A DNA stretch of 64,000 nucleotides, from positions 303,137 through 367,136 of the forward strand of contig NZ_JAFIQX010000008.1 in assembly GCF_017356035.1 (NCBI RefSeq), in the 5' to 3' direction. Origin of the DNA: Longitalea luteola (GTDB lineage: Bacteria; Bacteroidota; Bacteroidia; Chitinophagales; Chitinophagaceae). The notes beneath the pieces were generated by a model. The model saw nothing but the letters and a program-made list of their open reading frames with translations, ran no database searches and was not told where the DNA came from. Of the stretch, positions 27,619 through 40,800 are shown piece after piece. Positions within the stretch are counted from its first letter, which is position 1; each line of letters opens with the position of its first letter. Both the position numbers and the translations under genes were made by a program.

Positions 27619-28818
27619 TCAGCCGATGAATACATTCTTTAGATAGTCATTCAGGAAAATGCCATTTGGGTCGAACCGTTTCCTGATCTGCTGGAACCTG
27701 TTCCACTCCGGATATAATTGCTGCAGCTGCGGCGCTTTCAATGAATGCTTTTTTCCCCAGTGCGGCCGACCGCCGTAGGACTGAAAGATCTTTTCAATAT
27801 CGTTGAAATAATCTTCATAAGGCAATGATGCGTGCTGGTGAATTGTAATGGCTACAATATTTCTATTATAGGCATTACTTAAAAAAACAGTATCAGCAGC
27901 AACCGGTCTGTACAACACGCGCCATGCAAGGTGCTTCCGGTGTTTGGCTTTAATGCGTTGCCTGATCTCCTGGAAGCAGTGGGGCGCTGTTTCGTGGTCA
28001 AATGAATATTCCAGTTCATTGAACTTCAGCCGTTGCGTGGTTGGCAACACATCCTTGCTCCACCCGCTGTATTCCTTATACAATGTTGCGTATGGCAGTT
28101 CGGCCGTTCCTTCACCAGGCGCATTCCATAGTTTAATGCTTACATCGTCGCGACGCGGATACCAATAAAAACAAAAATTGCGGTTCTCTTCCATCAACTG
28201 CTTCAGATTGGCCAAACAATCATCGGTATGAGCACAATACTGTCGCCGGTGTAAGGTAAAACGCGGCAACACGCGCAGCTTTAGCCGGGTGAATATGCCC
28301 AGGCTGCCAAGCGATACTTTCAGCGCCTGCATCAGCTCACCGTTATGTTCTTCATCGAACTCCTTTATATCGCCGCTGCCATTTATTAACCGTATGCCGG
28401 TTACCTGACCGCTGAGGTTTTTCAATTCCTTACCTGCACCATGTGTACCGGTACTAATAGCGCCTGCAAGCGCCTGCTTATTAATATGGCCGGTATTCTC
28501 CAGGGCAAGCCCTACCCTGAAAAGTTCTTCACCCGCTTCTTCTACTGTTGTACCGGCACCGATCACAGCGGTTCTTTGCTCCGCATCATATTCATACAGG
28601 CCTTTAAAGTTTTCCATACTCACGAGTATTTGATCGGTTTCAAATATCGGTGAGCAGGAATGCCGTGCACCAATGGTTCTTATTGTTAATTTATTTGCTA
28701 TAGCTTCCTGTACTACCTGCCTGAGCTGTTCTTCATTTTCCGGGACCACTATTTTGGCCGGACTGAAACGGATATCACCCGACCAGTTGGTACAGATCTT
28801 CTTTTCGGTCAATACCAT
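27619..28818 (-). CDS. FAD-dependent sugar-1,4-lactone oxidase (ALO family)
   Basis: 399 residues. The N-terminal PCMH-type FAD domain shows TIRTIGARHSCSP (His53 is in the position that carries FAD covalently in this family), AVIGAGTTVEEA and AISTGTHGAGKEL. The C-terminal ALO domain ends with RPHWGKKHSLKAPQLQQLYPEW and KRFDPNGIFLNDYL. Relatives oxidise gulono-, galactono- or arabinono-lactone or alditols; the substrate here is unknown. No signal peptide. It is the first gene of the operon that continues through the ASRT, DUF2721, GH13 and LLM genes, and it diverges from the hydrolase gene at 28982. Confidence 0.9.
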   Translation of the reverse strand: MVLTEKKICTNWSGDIRFSPAKIVVPENEEQLRQVVQEAIANKLTIRTIGARHSCSPIFETDQILVSMENFKGLYEYDAEQRTAVIGAGTTVEEAGEELFRVGLALENTGHINKQALAGAISTGTHGAGKELKNLSGQVTGIRLINGSGDIKEFDEEHNGELMQALKVSLGSLGIFTRLKLRVLPRFTLHRRQYCAHTDDCLANLKQLMEENRNFCFYWYPRRDDVSIKLWNAPGEGTAELPYATLYKEYSGWSKDVLPTTQRLKFNELEYSFDHETAPHCFQEIRQRIKAKHRKHLAWRVLYRPVAADTVFLSNAYNRNIVAITIHQHASLPYEDYFNDIEKIFQSYGGRPHWGKKHSLKAPQLQQLYPEWNRFQQIRKRFDPNGIFLNDYLKNVFIG

Positions 28819-28981
28819 AACGAATAGTTTATGCGCTACAACAACCGCTTAAAATCTGATGCCACTTATGCACCAAAAAGCAGAAAGCCTGCAAAATCAA
28901 TTATTTGCTGGCTTTCTCAAAAAGGAACCACTGAAACATGGTATCATTTTTTTACAAATATCCCTGACAATATTATACAAC

Positions 28982-29914
28982 ATGTTACACCAAATCATTG
29001 ATGGAAGAAGCGGGAAATGGTTAAAATGGACGGCAGGGGTTTCTTTGTTCTCCCTGATCGCCTGTTTTGTGCTGGATAAACTGGTACAACACCGAAAAAG
29101 CGACAAAGCCCTGCGGCGACTATTCCGTAAAAAACACATTCAGGCTACGATCCATTATACCAATGCCGGCGGTCGCCAACTCCGGTATTTAGCTGTTGGC
29201 GATGATAATTTGCCTACCCTCTTTTTTTTACATGGTTCACCCGGTTCATTAAGCTTTTACCAAAGGTTGCTGACCGACCCTGTTTTGTTACAAACCTTTA
29301 AGATGATCTCTATTGACCGGCCGGGTTATGGATATTCAGGCTTTGGTGTTGCCGAACCGTCTATCGAACAGCAGACCAATATGATACAATCGGTGATCGA
29401 AGAACTGAACACCATTCGCCGTCCCCTCATTATTATTGGTTATTCTTATGGCGCCGCTATAGCCTGTCGTTTATTAATGAACCATCCTGGTATTGCAGAC
29501 GGGTTGTTGTTGCTGGCGCCGCCGATTATGCCTGGTAAAGAAAAGTATTTCTGGTTCACCCCGGTTGTTGAAAGATCGTTTATCCGCAGGATCATTCCCC
29601 GCTTGTTTAAATCGATCAATACCGAGAAATTCTATCACGCCGGCGAGTTAACCAAAATGCTTCCTTACTGGAACCGGATACGGGTGCCGGTATTGTATGT
29701 GCAGGGCGAAAAAGACAGCTGGGCATATATTGCCAATGCCGGCTTTGCACAAGTGCAATTGACAAATGTCCCGTGGCTTCGCATTGAATTGTTGAAGGAC
29801 CGCGGTCACTTTTTTACCTATACCAACCAGGAGATCATCCGGCAAAGAATATTCGAATTGTACAGTTCTTTAACCAACGCATCCGTTACTGCTATTCATC
29901 CCGGTTCTGCCTGA
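28982..29914 (+). CDS. Membrane-anchored alpha/beta hydrolase
   Basis: 310 residues from the ATG at 28982; an earlier ATG at 28859 would add 41 residues. One N-terminal membrane segment (about 16-32, AGVSLFSLIACFVLD) anchors an alpha/beta-hydrolase domain. The oxyanion-hole motif is HGSPGS, the nucleophile elbow is GYSYGAA (Ser155), an acid follows VLYVQGEKDSW, and the His is in LKDRGHFF. The substrate cannot be told. Its 3' end overlaps the convergent small gene by 23 bp. Confidence 0.85.
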   Translation: MLHQIIDGRSGKWLKWTAGVSLFSLIACFVLDKLVQHRKSDKALRRLFRKKHIQATIHYTNAGGRQLRYLAVGDDNLPTLFFLHGSPGSLSFYQRLLTDPVLLQTFKMISIDRPGYGYSGFGVAEPSIEQQTNMIQSVIEELNTIRRPLIIIGYSYGAAIACRLLMNHPGIADGLLLLAPPIMPGKEKYFWFTPVVERSFIRRIIPRLFKSINTEKFYHAGELTKMLPYWNRIRVPVLYVQGEKDSWAYIANAGFAQVQLTNVPWLRIELLKDRGHFFTYTNQEIIRQRIFELYSSLTNASVTAIHPGSA

Positions 29915-30137
29915 TGCCTTCGGTCGCTTTATTTTTGGCGTGTTCTGCTTCTTTACCTGTCATGCGGTCGCCGTCCTTAACATTCTGGGCTTCCTGGTCC
30001 TGAATAGGATTATCCTGTTCTTCGGCAGGTTTGGGATCACCATACCTGTCAGTATTCGTACCTGCAAAATCTGATTGTTTATCGCCTGTTATGTTCTTGT
30101 TATTTTGCTTATCCTTTTGATTATCTCTGGTATTCAT
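29892..30137 (-). CDS. Small hydrophilic, probably disordered protein
   Basis: 81 residues, very polar (Asn, Asp, Gln, Lys, Glu), with no hydrophobic core, membrane segment or signal: MNTRDNQKDKQNNKN, TDRYGDPKPAEEQDN, KEAEHAKNKATEGIRQN. The look is that of small stress-related disordered proteins in Bacteroidota, but the family is not recognised. It overlaps the end of the convergent hydrolase gene, so one of the two 3' ends may matter for regulation. Confidence 0.6.
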   Translation of the reverse strand: MNTRDNQKDKQNNKNITGDKQSDFAGTNTDRYGDPKPAEEQDNPIQDQEAQNVKDGDRMTGKEAEHAKNKATEGIRQNRDE

Positions 30138-30284
30138 AAAATATCATTTAATGTTCACTAATCAAATGAATTCCAGAAAATCTAATGCCACTGGTGTGGT
30201 TGAATGTCTACAGGCGACCGCAGCCGCGGGCCGGAATGGATTTTTCATAGGTTAATACGGCTACCTGCCTTAAATATCAGCGAT

Positions 30285-30506
30285 ATGAAGCGAATATATA
30301 CCTATATGGCCGGATTGATCTTCCTGTGCATGGCTTACTGCAAAAATCCCATGCCCATAACTGCCAATCCCGACGATCATACGAACGCCGGCGGCACTGC
30401 GGGCTCTGCCAAAATGACCAACGAATTGCCCGGCAAAAACAATAACGTACCTATTAAGCCAGATACCATAAAACTACCGAATGATACGCTGAGAATGAGA
30501 CAGTAA
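30285..30506 (+). CDS. Small lipoprotein
   Basis: 73 residues from the ATG at 30285. The signal peptide MKRIYTYMAGLIFLCMAYC ends in a lipobox-like LCMAYC, and the mature part is short, polar and Pro/Asn/Asp-rich (ITANPDDHTNAGG, PDTIKLPNDTLRMR). No domain is recognisable. An upstream in-frame start would only add a non-signal-like extension. It is convergent with the rifamycin phosphotransferase gene. Confidence 0.6.
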   Translation: MKRIYTYMAGLIFLCMAYCKNPMPITANPDDHTNAGGTAGSAKMTNELPGKNNNVPIKPDTIKLPNDTLRMRQ

Positions 30507-30531
30507 ATTTAACCAGGCGCCCGAACGTCAT

Positions 30532-33183
<2,652 letters not shown>

Positions 33184-33639
33184 TTATTTGTTATTGATTT
33201 TGGTGGTTGTTTCATTCATGATTTCAATTGCCTTGATAAAATAGGTCTCAATGGTCTTGAGCTCCTCTTTTGAAAAGGAAGCGATCAATTTCTCCGACCT
33301 GTTCCTGAATTCTTTATAAAGCGGTTCCAGGAGCGCCATTATATTTTTCGTGTTCGGCTCAATGATAACTTTCCGGCGGTCGTCCTCGGCAAATTTTCTT
33401 TTCACCAGTTTTTTCTTCTCAAACCTGTCTATCAAACCGGTCACGGCGCCTGTTGTTAACCCGGTTAAAGCCGACAACTCGCCGGCTGTCATCGCTCCTT
33501 TCTGTAAAAAGAATCCCAGGTACTTATGGTCAGTTCCTGAAAAGCCTGCTTTACGGGCAACGGCTTCGTGCATTTGTATCGATGTATAGGCATAATGCTG
33601 GCTCAATTTTCTCATCTGTTTAAGCAGGTCTTTATCCAT
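33184..33639 (-). CDS. MarR-family transcriptional regulator
   Basis: 151-residue winged-helix repressor. The DNA-binding part reads MTAGELSALTGLTTGAVTGL then IDRFEKKKLVKRKFAEDDRRKV (wing with DDRR). Terminal helices give the dimer interface. It precedes the rifamycin phosphotransferase gene by 12 bp, and a 23-bp palindrome lies 20 bp upstream of its ATG. It probably represses itself and rph until a ligand, perhaps a rifamycin-like compound, is bound (inference). Confidence 0.92.
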   Translation of the reverse strand: MDKDLLKQMRKLSQHYAYTSIQMHEAVARKAGFSGTDHKYLGFFLQKGAMTAGELSALTGLTTGAVTGLIDRFEKKKLVKRKFAEDDRRKVIIEPNTKNIMALLEPLYKEFRNRSEKLIASFSKEELKTIETYFIKAIEIMNETTTKINNK

Positions 33640-33658
33640 CTTGATATCTTATTCAGTA

Positions 33659-33681
33659 ATTATCTTAGCCGCTAAGATAAT
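33659..33681. promoter_or_regulatory. Palindromic operator for the MarR-rph operon
   Basis: Perfect inverted repeat of 11-bp arms around a single central base: attatcttagc - c - gctaagataat. The TTAGCnGCTAA core resembles SlyA/MarR sites. On the minus strand a TTTG lies just upstream and the ATG of the MarR gene 20 bp downstream, so a bound dimer would cover the promoter. Confidence 0.8.
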
Positions 33682-33872
33682 CAAATAAGGCAGAACATAG
33701 AATTAAAAATGGTGTCTGTGCCCATGTGTGGCAATTATTTCACTGGGCCGTTCACAAAAAACGTAGAGCAAATTCTGCAATGAACCGCGCTCCCAGCCTG
33801 CATTTGCGGTATAATTTTTATGCATTTACAGGATCAGAACCTGAATTATTCACATTAAAAAAATTATATATC

Positions 33873-34433
33873 ATGGCTACACAAAAGTTAACAGGAAAGA
33901 GAGTAGCAATAATTACAGAAAATGGATTTGAAGAAGTGGAGCTAACCAGTCCGTTACAGGTTTTAAAAGAAGCAGGCGTCCAGGCAGAGATCGTTTCGCC
34001 GCAGCCCGAAAAAGTGAAAGCATGGGACCACGATCATTGGTCAATCGAATTGCCGGTGGATGTTCAAATTGACGCTGCCAATCCAAACGACTATGATGCC
34101 CTGGTTATTCCCGGAGGGGTGTTGAATCCCGATAAAGCGCGGCTCAATGAGAAATGCGTGGCATTTGTGAAACATTTTCTGGACAGCGGTAAACCAGTGG
34201 CAGCTATATGCCACGGTCCGCAGTTGCTGATTGAAACAGGAGCCTTGAAAGGTCGCACCATGACATCTTATCCTGCCATTAAAACAGATCTTATCAATGC
34301 AGGTGTAAAATGGGTGGATAAGGAAGTAGTGGTAGATAAGGGACTTGTCACCAGCCGGAGTCCCAAAGACCTGGAAGCGTTTAACAGAAAAATGCTGGAA
34401 GAGATCGCAGAAGGGGTGCATGAACATGCATAA
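33873..34433 (+). CDS. DJ-1/PfpI-family glutamine-amidotransferase-like protein
   Basis: 186 residues from the ATG at 33873; longer in-frame starts add an unrelated leader. The fold signature is ENGFEEVELTSPLQVL (with the conserved Glu), DALVIPGG, and the nucleophile elbow AAICHGPQLL (Cys113-His114). This branch includes general stress protein 18/PfpI/YhbO-type deglycases or proteases. Cytoplasmic, single gene, with AT-rich upstream DNA. Confidence 0.92.
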   Translation: MATQKLTGKRVAIITENGFEEVELTSPLQVLKEAGVQAEIVSPQPEKVKAWDHDHWSIELPVDVQIDAANPNDYDALVIPGGVLNPDKARLNEKCVAFVKHFLDSGKPVAAICHGPQLLIETGALKGRTMTSYPAIKTDLINAGVKWVDKEVVVDKGLVTSRSPKDLEAFNRKMLEEIAEGVHEHA

Positions 34434-34538
34434 TTATTAAAATATCATAAAGTAAAGCGCCAGGAGTATTATATATGCCAGGTAGTGCTTTATACGCTGC
34501 CTGGCATAATCTTTTGTGCTTTTACTAAAAAAGCATAT

Positions 34539-34742
34539 ATGATTTCCAGTAAACGAGAAGAAGACCTGAAAAGAGAAGAGCAGAAAAATGCCTTCGAGAA
34601 TGGCCAGTCGCCGGAAGTTGCTAATAAGAACCCGAATCCCAGGGCTAATGAAAATCTCCCGGAAAAAGATAAAAAGCAGGAACCTAAAGAACAAGACAGC
34701 AGTGGTGTAGGAAGCGAGATCACTGATGGCGAAGATGGTTAA
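34539..34742 (+). CDS. Small hydrophilic, probably disordered protein
   Basis: 67 residues from the ATG at 34539: ISSKREEDLKREEQKN, NKNPNPRANENLPEK, EQDSSGVGSEITDGED. Highly charged, no hydrophobic core, family not recognised. It resembles in composition the small protein at 29892-30137. It is convergent with the Tc locus and ends at the hairpin shared with it. Confidence 0.6.
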   Translation: MISSKREEDLKREEQKNAFENGQSPEVANKNPNPRANENLPEKDKKQEPKEQDSSGVGSEITDGEDG

Positions 34743-34788
34743 AACCGCCCCAACAGGCCCGGCTGTTATACCAGGCTGTTGAAGCGGT
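34741..34788 (-). terminator. Intrinsic terminator of the Tc toxin operon
   Basis: Long hairpin (arms about 15 bp with G-U pairs: accgcttcaacag-cc against ggcctgttggggcggt) followed on the minus strand by tttt. It lies 24 bp after the stop codon of the TcA gene and is convergent with the small gene ending at 34742, which it may also serve. Confidence 0.65.
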
Positions 34789-34811
34789 CTTGAGAACGCT
34801 GTATTGAAGGT

Positions 34812-37800
34812 TTACAGTACCTTATATTTTATTACCAGCAGCACGTCGTCGATCTTTGCAGGATCCAGGGAATTGCTGGTTGATTCCATATTCCAGGAGC
34901 GCACGAACGCTCCGGTCTGCGCAGTTATTCCCTGCTTGAGCTCACCCAGTACCACCGGTGTTGTAAAATCAACCGGAACACCGTTGATCTGCATATTCAG
35001 CGCATTGAGGTTCACCGTTTGACCGGCTTTCAATTTCAACAACACAGTCACCGGAACCAGATCGTCGATCTCCAGGTTCTTACCGCTTAACCAATATGGC
35101 ACATGGTTACTGGTGATCTTGAAATTAGCCTGTTGCACAGGCGCATTTAACAACTGGTGGAACTCGGTGGAGAAATCGGCCTTCATGCTGATCAGTTTGA
35201 AAAATCCGGTTCCGTTCTCCTGCGTTTTAATGATGTCATCGAAATGACTGTTCAACTCCGTTTTGGCTTTTGTGCCGAGTACTGCCCCACCCTGCCGCGC
35301 AGTGTAACGTACATGCATGACCACATCACTGATGCTGTTGAAATCGAAATTCATGAAGTCTTTATTCAGTTCCAGTTTCCATTCGCTGATGGCGCCATGT
35401 CCTTCAAAAGGCAGATAACGTTCATCGTGCAGGTTTGTATCAAATAAACCACTATCATTCTGAGCAGTGCTGGTGACAATTTGCTGAATAGAAGAATAAT
35501 TGAACGTAAAACGGCTGTCACTTTCTACCGGATCGGTTGGCAGATAGTTGCCGGAAGCGTCTGCATTTACCCTGGTGCGGCTCTTAAGCAATGTAAGCGT
35601 GCAGTTCACATTGTTATAGGGGCCAACAATACAAGGAATACTTACTGCTACCGACTTGATCCGGCGGAAATAATGACCCGGGTAATCGATATCAAAGATC
35701 TCTTCGGGCAGGGTAATGAAACAAACGCCATTTTGCTTCAGCTTCAATAATGCCAAGGGATCGATCTGGTTCAGTGAAACATTCTTTGTTATCTCAAACT
35801 CACGTTTATTTTTGTCATAGTAGGAAGCGTCGAGCCGTTTCAGATCAAGCGCGAGCTTTTCACCGGCCAGCAGCCCTTTCTTCAAACTATCCCAGTAAGT
35901 AGACTGGATAAATGCGGAATCGGGAATACCGAGCTCATAACGATAACATCTTTCTGCGCGTTTCGACATGTCAAATGCCAGTTGATAGCTTTGGAAATAT
36001 ATGCCCGAGATCTGTGTGATCATCCATTCGTACAATTGCTGATTGCTGAACTTGCTGCGCATGTACTGGTTCATCTCTTTTGACTGATCGATCTGCAACT
36101 GCTGGTTATCCAGCTCTTTTTGTGCAATATCACGCCGTATCTGCGCCACCGTGATCTGCTGATCTATTTGCGCGAGCTCTTTGCTGGCCGACCGCACCTG
36201 GAAATCCCAGTCTTCCTGGCGTCTTTGATAAGAACCCTGTGTGGAAGCCAGGTTTGCGCCTTTATCCAATGCCGCGGCAATGGCCGACATGGTCTGCGTT
36301 GCGAGCTCTGCTACCTCGCCAAACTGTACACCGCCAACGTCTACGGTCACGTGGGGCGAACCTCCAAAGCCCGAGGCGCCGGCCACAAATTGCGGGATGG
36401 CTTTTAAGCCGCCTGCCAGGATATAACCTGCTGCTATCGCTGCATCCAGTACCGTGCTGGCGGTTGACAGCGAAAATGCTACTATTTCTGCCGGGTTCAT
36501 GTATTCCAGGGAAGAGTAGTAATCCAGCTTCTCCTGGGTGATCGCCTTTGTTTTGTTCAGCTGCTCGATGTTGGCAACCGCCTCTGTCACCTGCGTTTGG
36601 CGAACGGATTTTACAGCTTCCTGCATCCGGATCTCCTGTGCAGAGCGTAACAGCGCCATTTCCTCGGCATCCCGTTTTTCAAGTGCACTCAATAACGCGC
36701 CGCCGAGTGATTTCACTTCGTTGCAGAACTCGTTGGCTTTTTGTAAACAGACATTAAAACGATAATGTGGCAACGGTGCATTCAATCCTGATATGGCTGC
36801 ACCCAGGTTTACGCCTGACGCCACGGCTTTCACCAGCAGTCCCGGATCGATCGGCGGGTCGAACAAGGCCAGTGATCTTTCTATACCGTCTATGTTCATC
36901 GAGTGCCTGATCTTGAACAGGCGGTCGGCGATGGTATTGCGATAACCCGACAGCTTTTCGTTGGAAGGCAAACAGAAATAGAATACATCTATATCGGGCA
37001 ACGGTCCGCCGCCGTTATTGAACTCCTGCACATCGTCGGTGAAGTAAGGAATAAAATTCTCCACTTCTACCAATGCATTGGAGAAGGCATCCAGCTTCGA
37101 CTCCAGCTGATTATAGTTCATGACCGGCGCTTCGAAGAAAGCGGGGATCGTTTTTGGTTTCGGTCCCAATATGACCGCAGCCAGCATATACAACTGCGAG
37201 GCAGCCGTAATGTTCTCACGCGTATCTGTTCTGAACAAATTGTCGCCCCACGCGATCAGGTTATCCAGGTATTTCATGACAGTGTTCTTCTGGTAGGCCA
37301 CCGTTCTGAACTGGGCAATGCGGTGCGGCTGGAAGGGATTCCTGCGCCAGTCGTCCACATCCTTGATCAGGTCGGCATCGCCGCCATTGATCATGTTCAG
37401 GATCTGGTCAATGCGCTGGTTGATATAATCCTGGTTCGACCGCACAAAGAATGGTTTGGTATTCCAGAACCGCTGTGGTGAAGAATAGGATGATGCATCT
37501 GTAGGATTGAAGATATAATGATACCACTGCATAGCCTCCTCGAACTGCTGGTTGTTGCTCAGCTTTTGCGCGATCATCATGGGCGCGTGGTAAAACAGTT
37601 CCCAGTTGTATTGGCCATAACTACCCCAGGCATTGAAATCCATTGTTTCTTTAGGATAACCAGGGTTGGTAAGTGTGTCTGGGTCCAGCGGGTTGGGCAC
37701 TACCCTGGTATCGTCCGGATTTACCAAAGCAGTTGGTGAATAGGTTGTGGCGAAGTCAAAGGACGGCAACTCAGGGAATTTCGATTTATCCAGTAATTGC

Positions 37801-40800
37801 ACTTCGCGTTTCAGTATGCCATCGATCCCTTTCATGTACAACTGCTTTATCAGAAAGCAAACATAGGGATGATAGAAATTATTGAATTTTAACTTGTACT
37901 CAATGGCAGGCCATTGGCCGTCTTCAAAGAAGGGCTTTAAGATATCAGGCAATTTACCGGTACGTAAAATTTCCTGGAAGATCTTTAACAGATCTGAATA
38001 GAACAATTCAGCCTTTAATGGTTCTCCTTCGCCATTGGGCTTGCGTTTGGTAAGGATGATCTCCTGTGGTACGAAGAATGTACGTCCTTTATCTTCGTAG
38101 AAGAATGGCAGAAAAGTACCCACGGGATATGGCCACCTGAAGTCGGAGGAGAAGCGGCCGTGTGTGGTGTTCACAGCATTCATGTACAGTGAAAATATTT
38201 TCAGTATCAGCTTGTCAAAGAAAGAAAGCTGCGATGGCTGCGGTGTTCTGAACTTACCCGGTGTCTTTTGCAGAATGGGCAGGTGATTAATGAACAGGTT
38301 GCCCTGCTGATATGCAAGCACATCATTTGTTTTGAGATTCGCTTCCTGGCTTTCCAGGTACTTGAGCTCACTTCTTTCGAATTGGGGAAGGATGGGATTA
38401 CTGATGAGCAGCCTTACAGCGGGATCATCCAGTACCTCAGGCGTACCATGACAGCTTCCAAGATCAAAATAATCCACGGGTGCAGTATAATAGTAGTCTG
38501 CTGCATCGGGCGAAGTATTCAGGTAACAACCGATCAGGTATCTGCCGGCCATGTCCATCAGGTCGAGCGGAACAAAGGAGAAGTTCTCTTTTGCATATTC
38601 CGTGTACAGGTATTGTGATCCCCAGATCTTATCAGGACTGGCAATAGCGGTTTTCGAGATCTTCTTGGGCGTCCATTTATTATTCCGCAGTTCCGAAACC
38701 GACAGGTGAATTTCCCAGTATTTGCGCGGCAGATCGAGCGGTACCGTTGAACTGGTATTGCCTGGCAGGGCTGGCATGGTGGTATTCGCTACCTCGATCG
38801 TTTTCTCCCTGAATTCTGGCCAATATAAGTATAAGCGGCGGTTGATCACCACTGGTACTACATGTGTAGCATTGATCTCAAGGTCAACTTTTTCCCAGGG
38901 CGTCCAGTAGCGGTCTTCGACCCATTTCCGATAGTAATAAATATGCGGATCGTCGTAGGTGCGTGCAAATACGTGCAGCGTATACGCCTCTTCTTCGTAA
39001 TAAAATCCGCTTACATCCAGCCTTGCAACATTATCCAGCTTTTCCAGATACGACAAATACGCATTCTCCACATTCTGCTTGTTAACCTCATTCTGCATCA
39101 GGTCATTCTCCAGTTCCTGGAAGAAGGACGACTTGTCGAGCCGCAGTTCCGGCTCTATCCAGTTTTCCGGCGTGATAAATACTTTCCGGTTGGCCGCCCA
39201 TACCTGGTAGTATTTCATCCACTCCCACTGTTCCCAGCCATCATCTTCTGCTGCATCCGCTATAATTTCAGCTTCGAGGTTCATCAGGCACCGTTGTACA
39301 AATATTTGTATCGACAAATTAGCCTGTAGTATGCGGGTGGTCACTTCTTTTGAGCCCATCTCCGTATCGAGTAAATAATAGCTGAAGAGCGCCTCGGCAT
39401 CGGCAAACGTATTCCCGTTAATAGTGTGGTGGGTGAAATAGGTGACCAGCGCATCGCGTTTTCTTTCGCGGATCACTCCCTGGATATTGGCTGATGTATT
39501 CAGCCATTGCTCGTTCTCGTATTTCGATTTCACCAGCTGTTTCACGTTGATGGCATCGGCGGCAACAGGGGCCGGATTGATAACGAGCGGGATTTGCGCC
39601 GCCTGTATACCCGGTGTGATCAATACATTCATACAGCTGTCGAGACGCACATAAGTACCTGTCTTCAGGTAATCGGCAGGATAAGCAAGTCCGATGCGCG
39701 TCTTCAGCTCAGTAAGTTCGTTAAGATCCCATAACGTAAGGTTGGCCAAAGCCTGCAGGAAATTGGCTTCCGTGTCTGCTACGGGCAGCAGTTTTTGTAA
39801 TGCGGCTGCCAGGGTGCCCGATTCCGAATCCGGGTAGGCAATGGCAAACTGATTCAACTGCACATAATTTTTCCAGTTATCAAAATGACTGTTCAGCACA
39901 CCAGGCGCCAATGGCAATTCATCAAAACGCAGCACCCCGAAATCACCGGCATGGGTGATGAGCAGTCGCAGCAGATCTGCATTGAATGGCAGCTTGGTCT
40001 GCAGCAAAGCGATCTTCTTCAGCAGCTGGTAACTCTGGAACAATTCGGGGAAATTAGTGGCATCGATGGTTTTGATATAATTATCATTACTGTCTTTTGC
40101 CAGCAGGTCTTCATCGAACCAGTAGGAAAGTAACGGTTCGGTTACCCCCTGCAGGTGTGCCGCATCGAGCATCAGCTGATTGATATCGGCAGCCAGCTTG
40201 AACTGATCTTCATGCAACTGGTACACAGCCTGCTTCGACAGGTCGGTAGCGAGGAACCGCAGCAACTGTTCAACAAACAGTTCATACGCCTCAAGGGTAC
40301 GCTGGTCTCTATCCGTTGCGGGTGCTGCATCCCGGGTATTCAGGGCAGTTTTAAGGGTTGCCGTATTGATCATGGGCAGGTATACCGTATCTAAAAAGGT
40401 ATCCCGGTCGGCCAGGCTGCCGGTATAGGTTCCATTGAAGATCTGGATGGTATCATTGGCGGCTGCTTCATCGATAGAAGCGATCTTTCCGATCAGTGCT
40501 TTTGCCTTTTCATCGGGCAGACCGCTGAGGCTGTGTAGTTCATCTTTTAGTTTTTGTAACACTTCCCTGCCCCTGGTAATAAAGGCAGCAATGGTCTCTG
40601 GTGCCGGAATGAACGGCCGCGGGCCCTGGTCTACATGCAGCAACAGGTAAGCCAGCTCGTAAATACTGAATTTTGAAGCGCGGATCATTGAAACAAGCTC
40701 AATAAACAGATTGGTAGTGGCGGGGTCGGCAAATACATCGAAGGCTGCGCCAGTGTTAAGGATCTCCAATAACAGGTAATACTCGCCGGTGCTTATCCGT

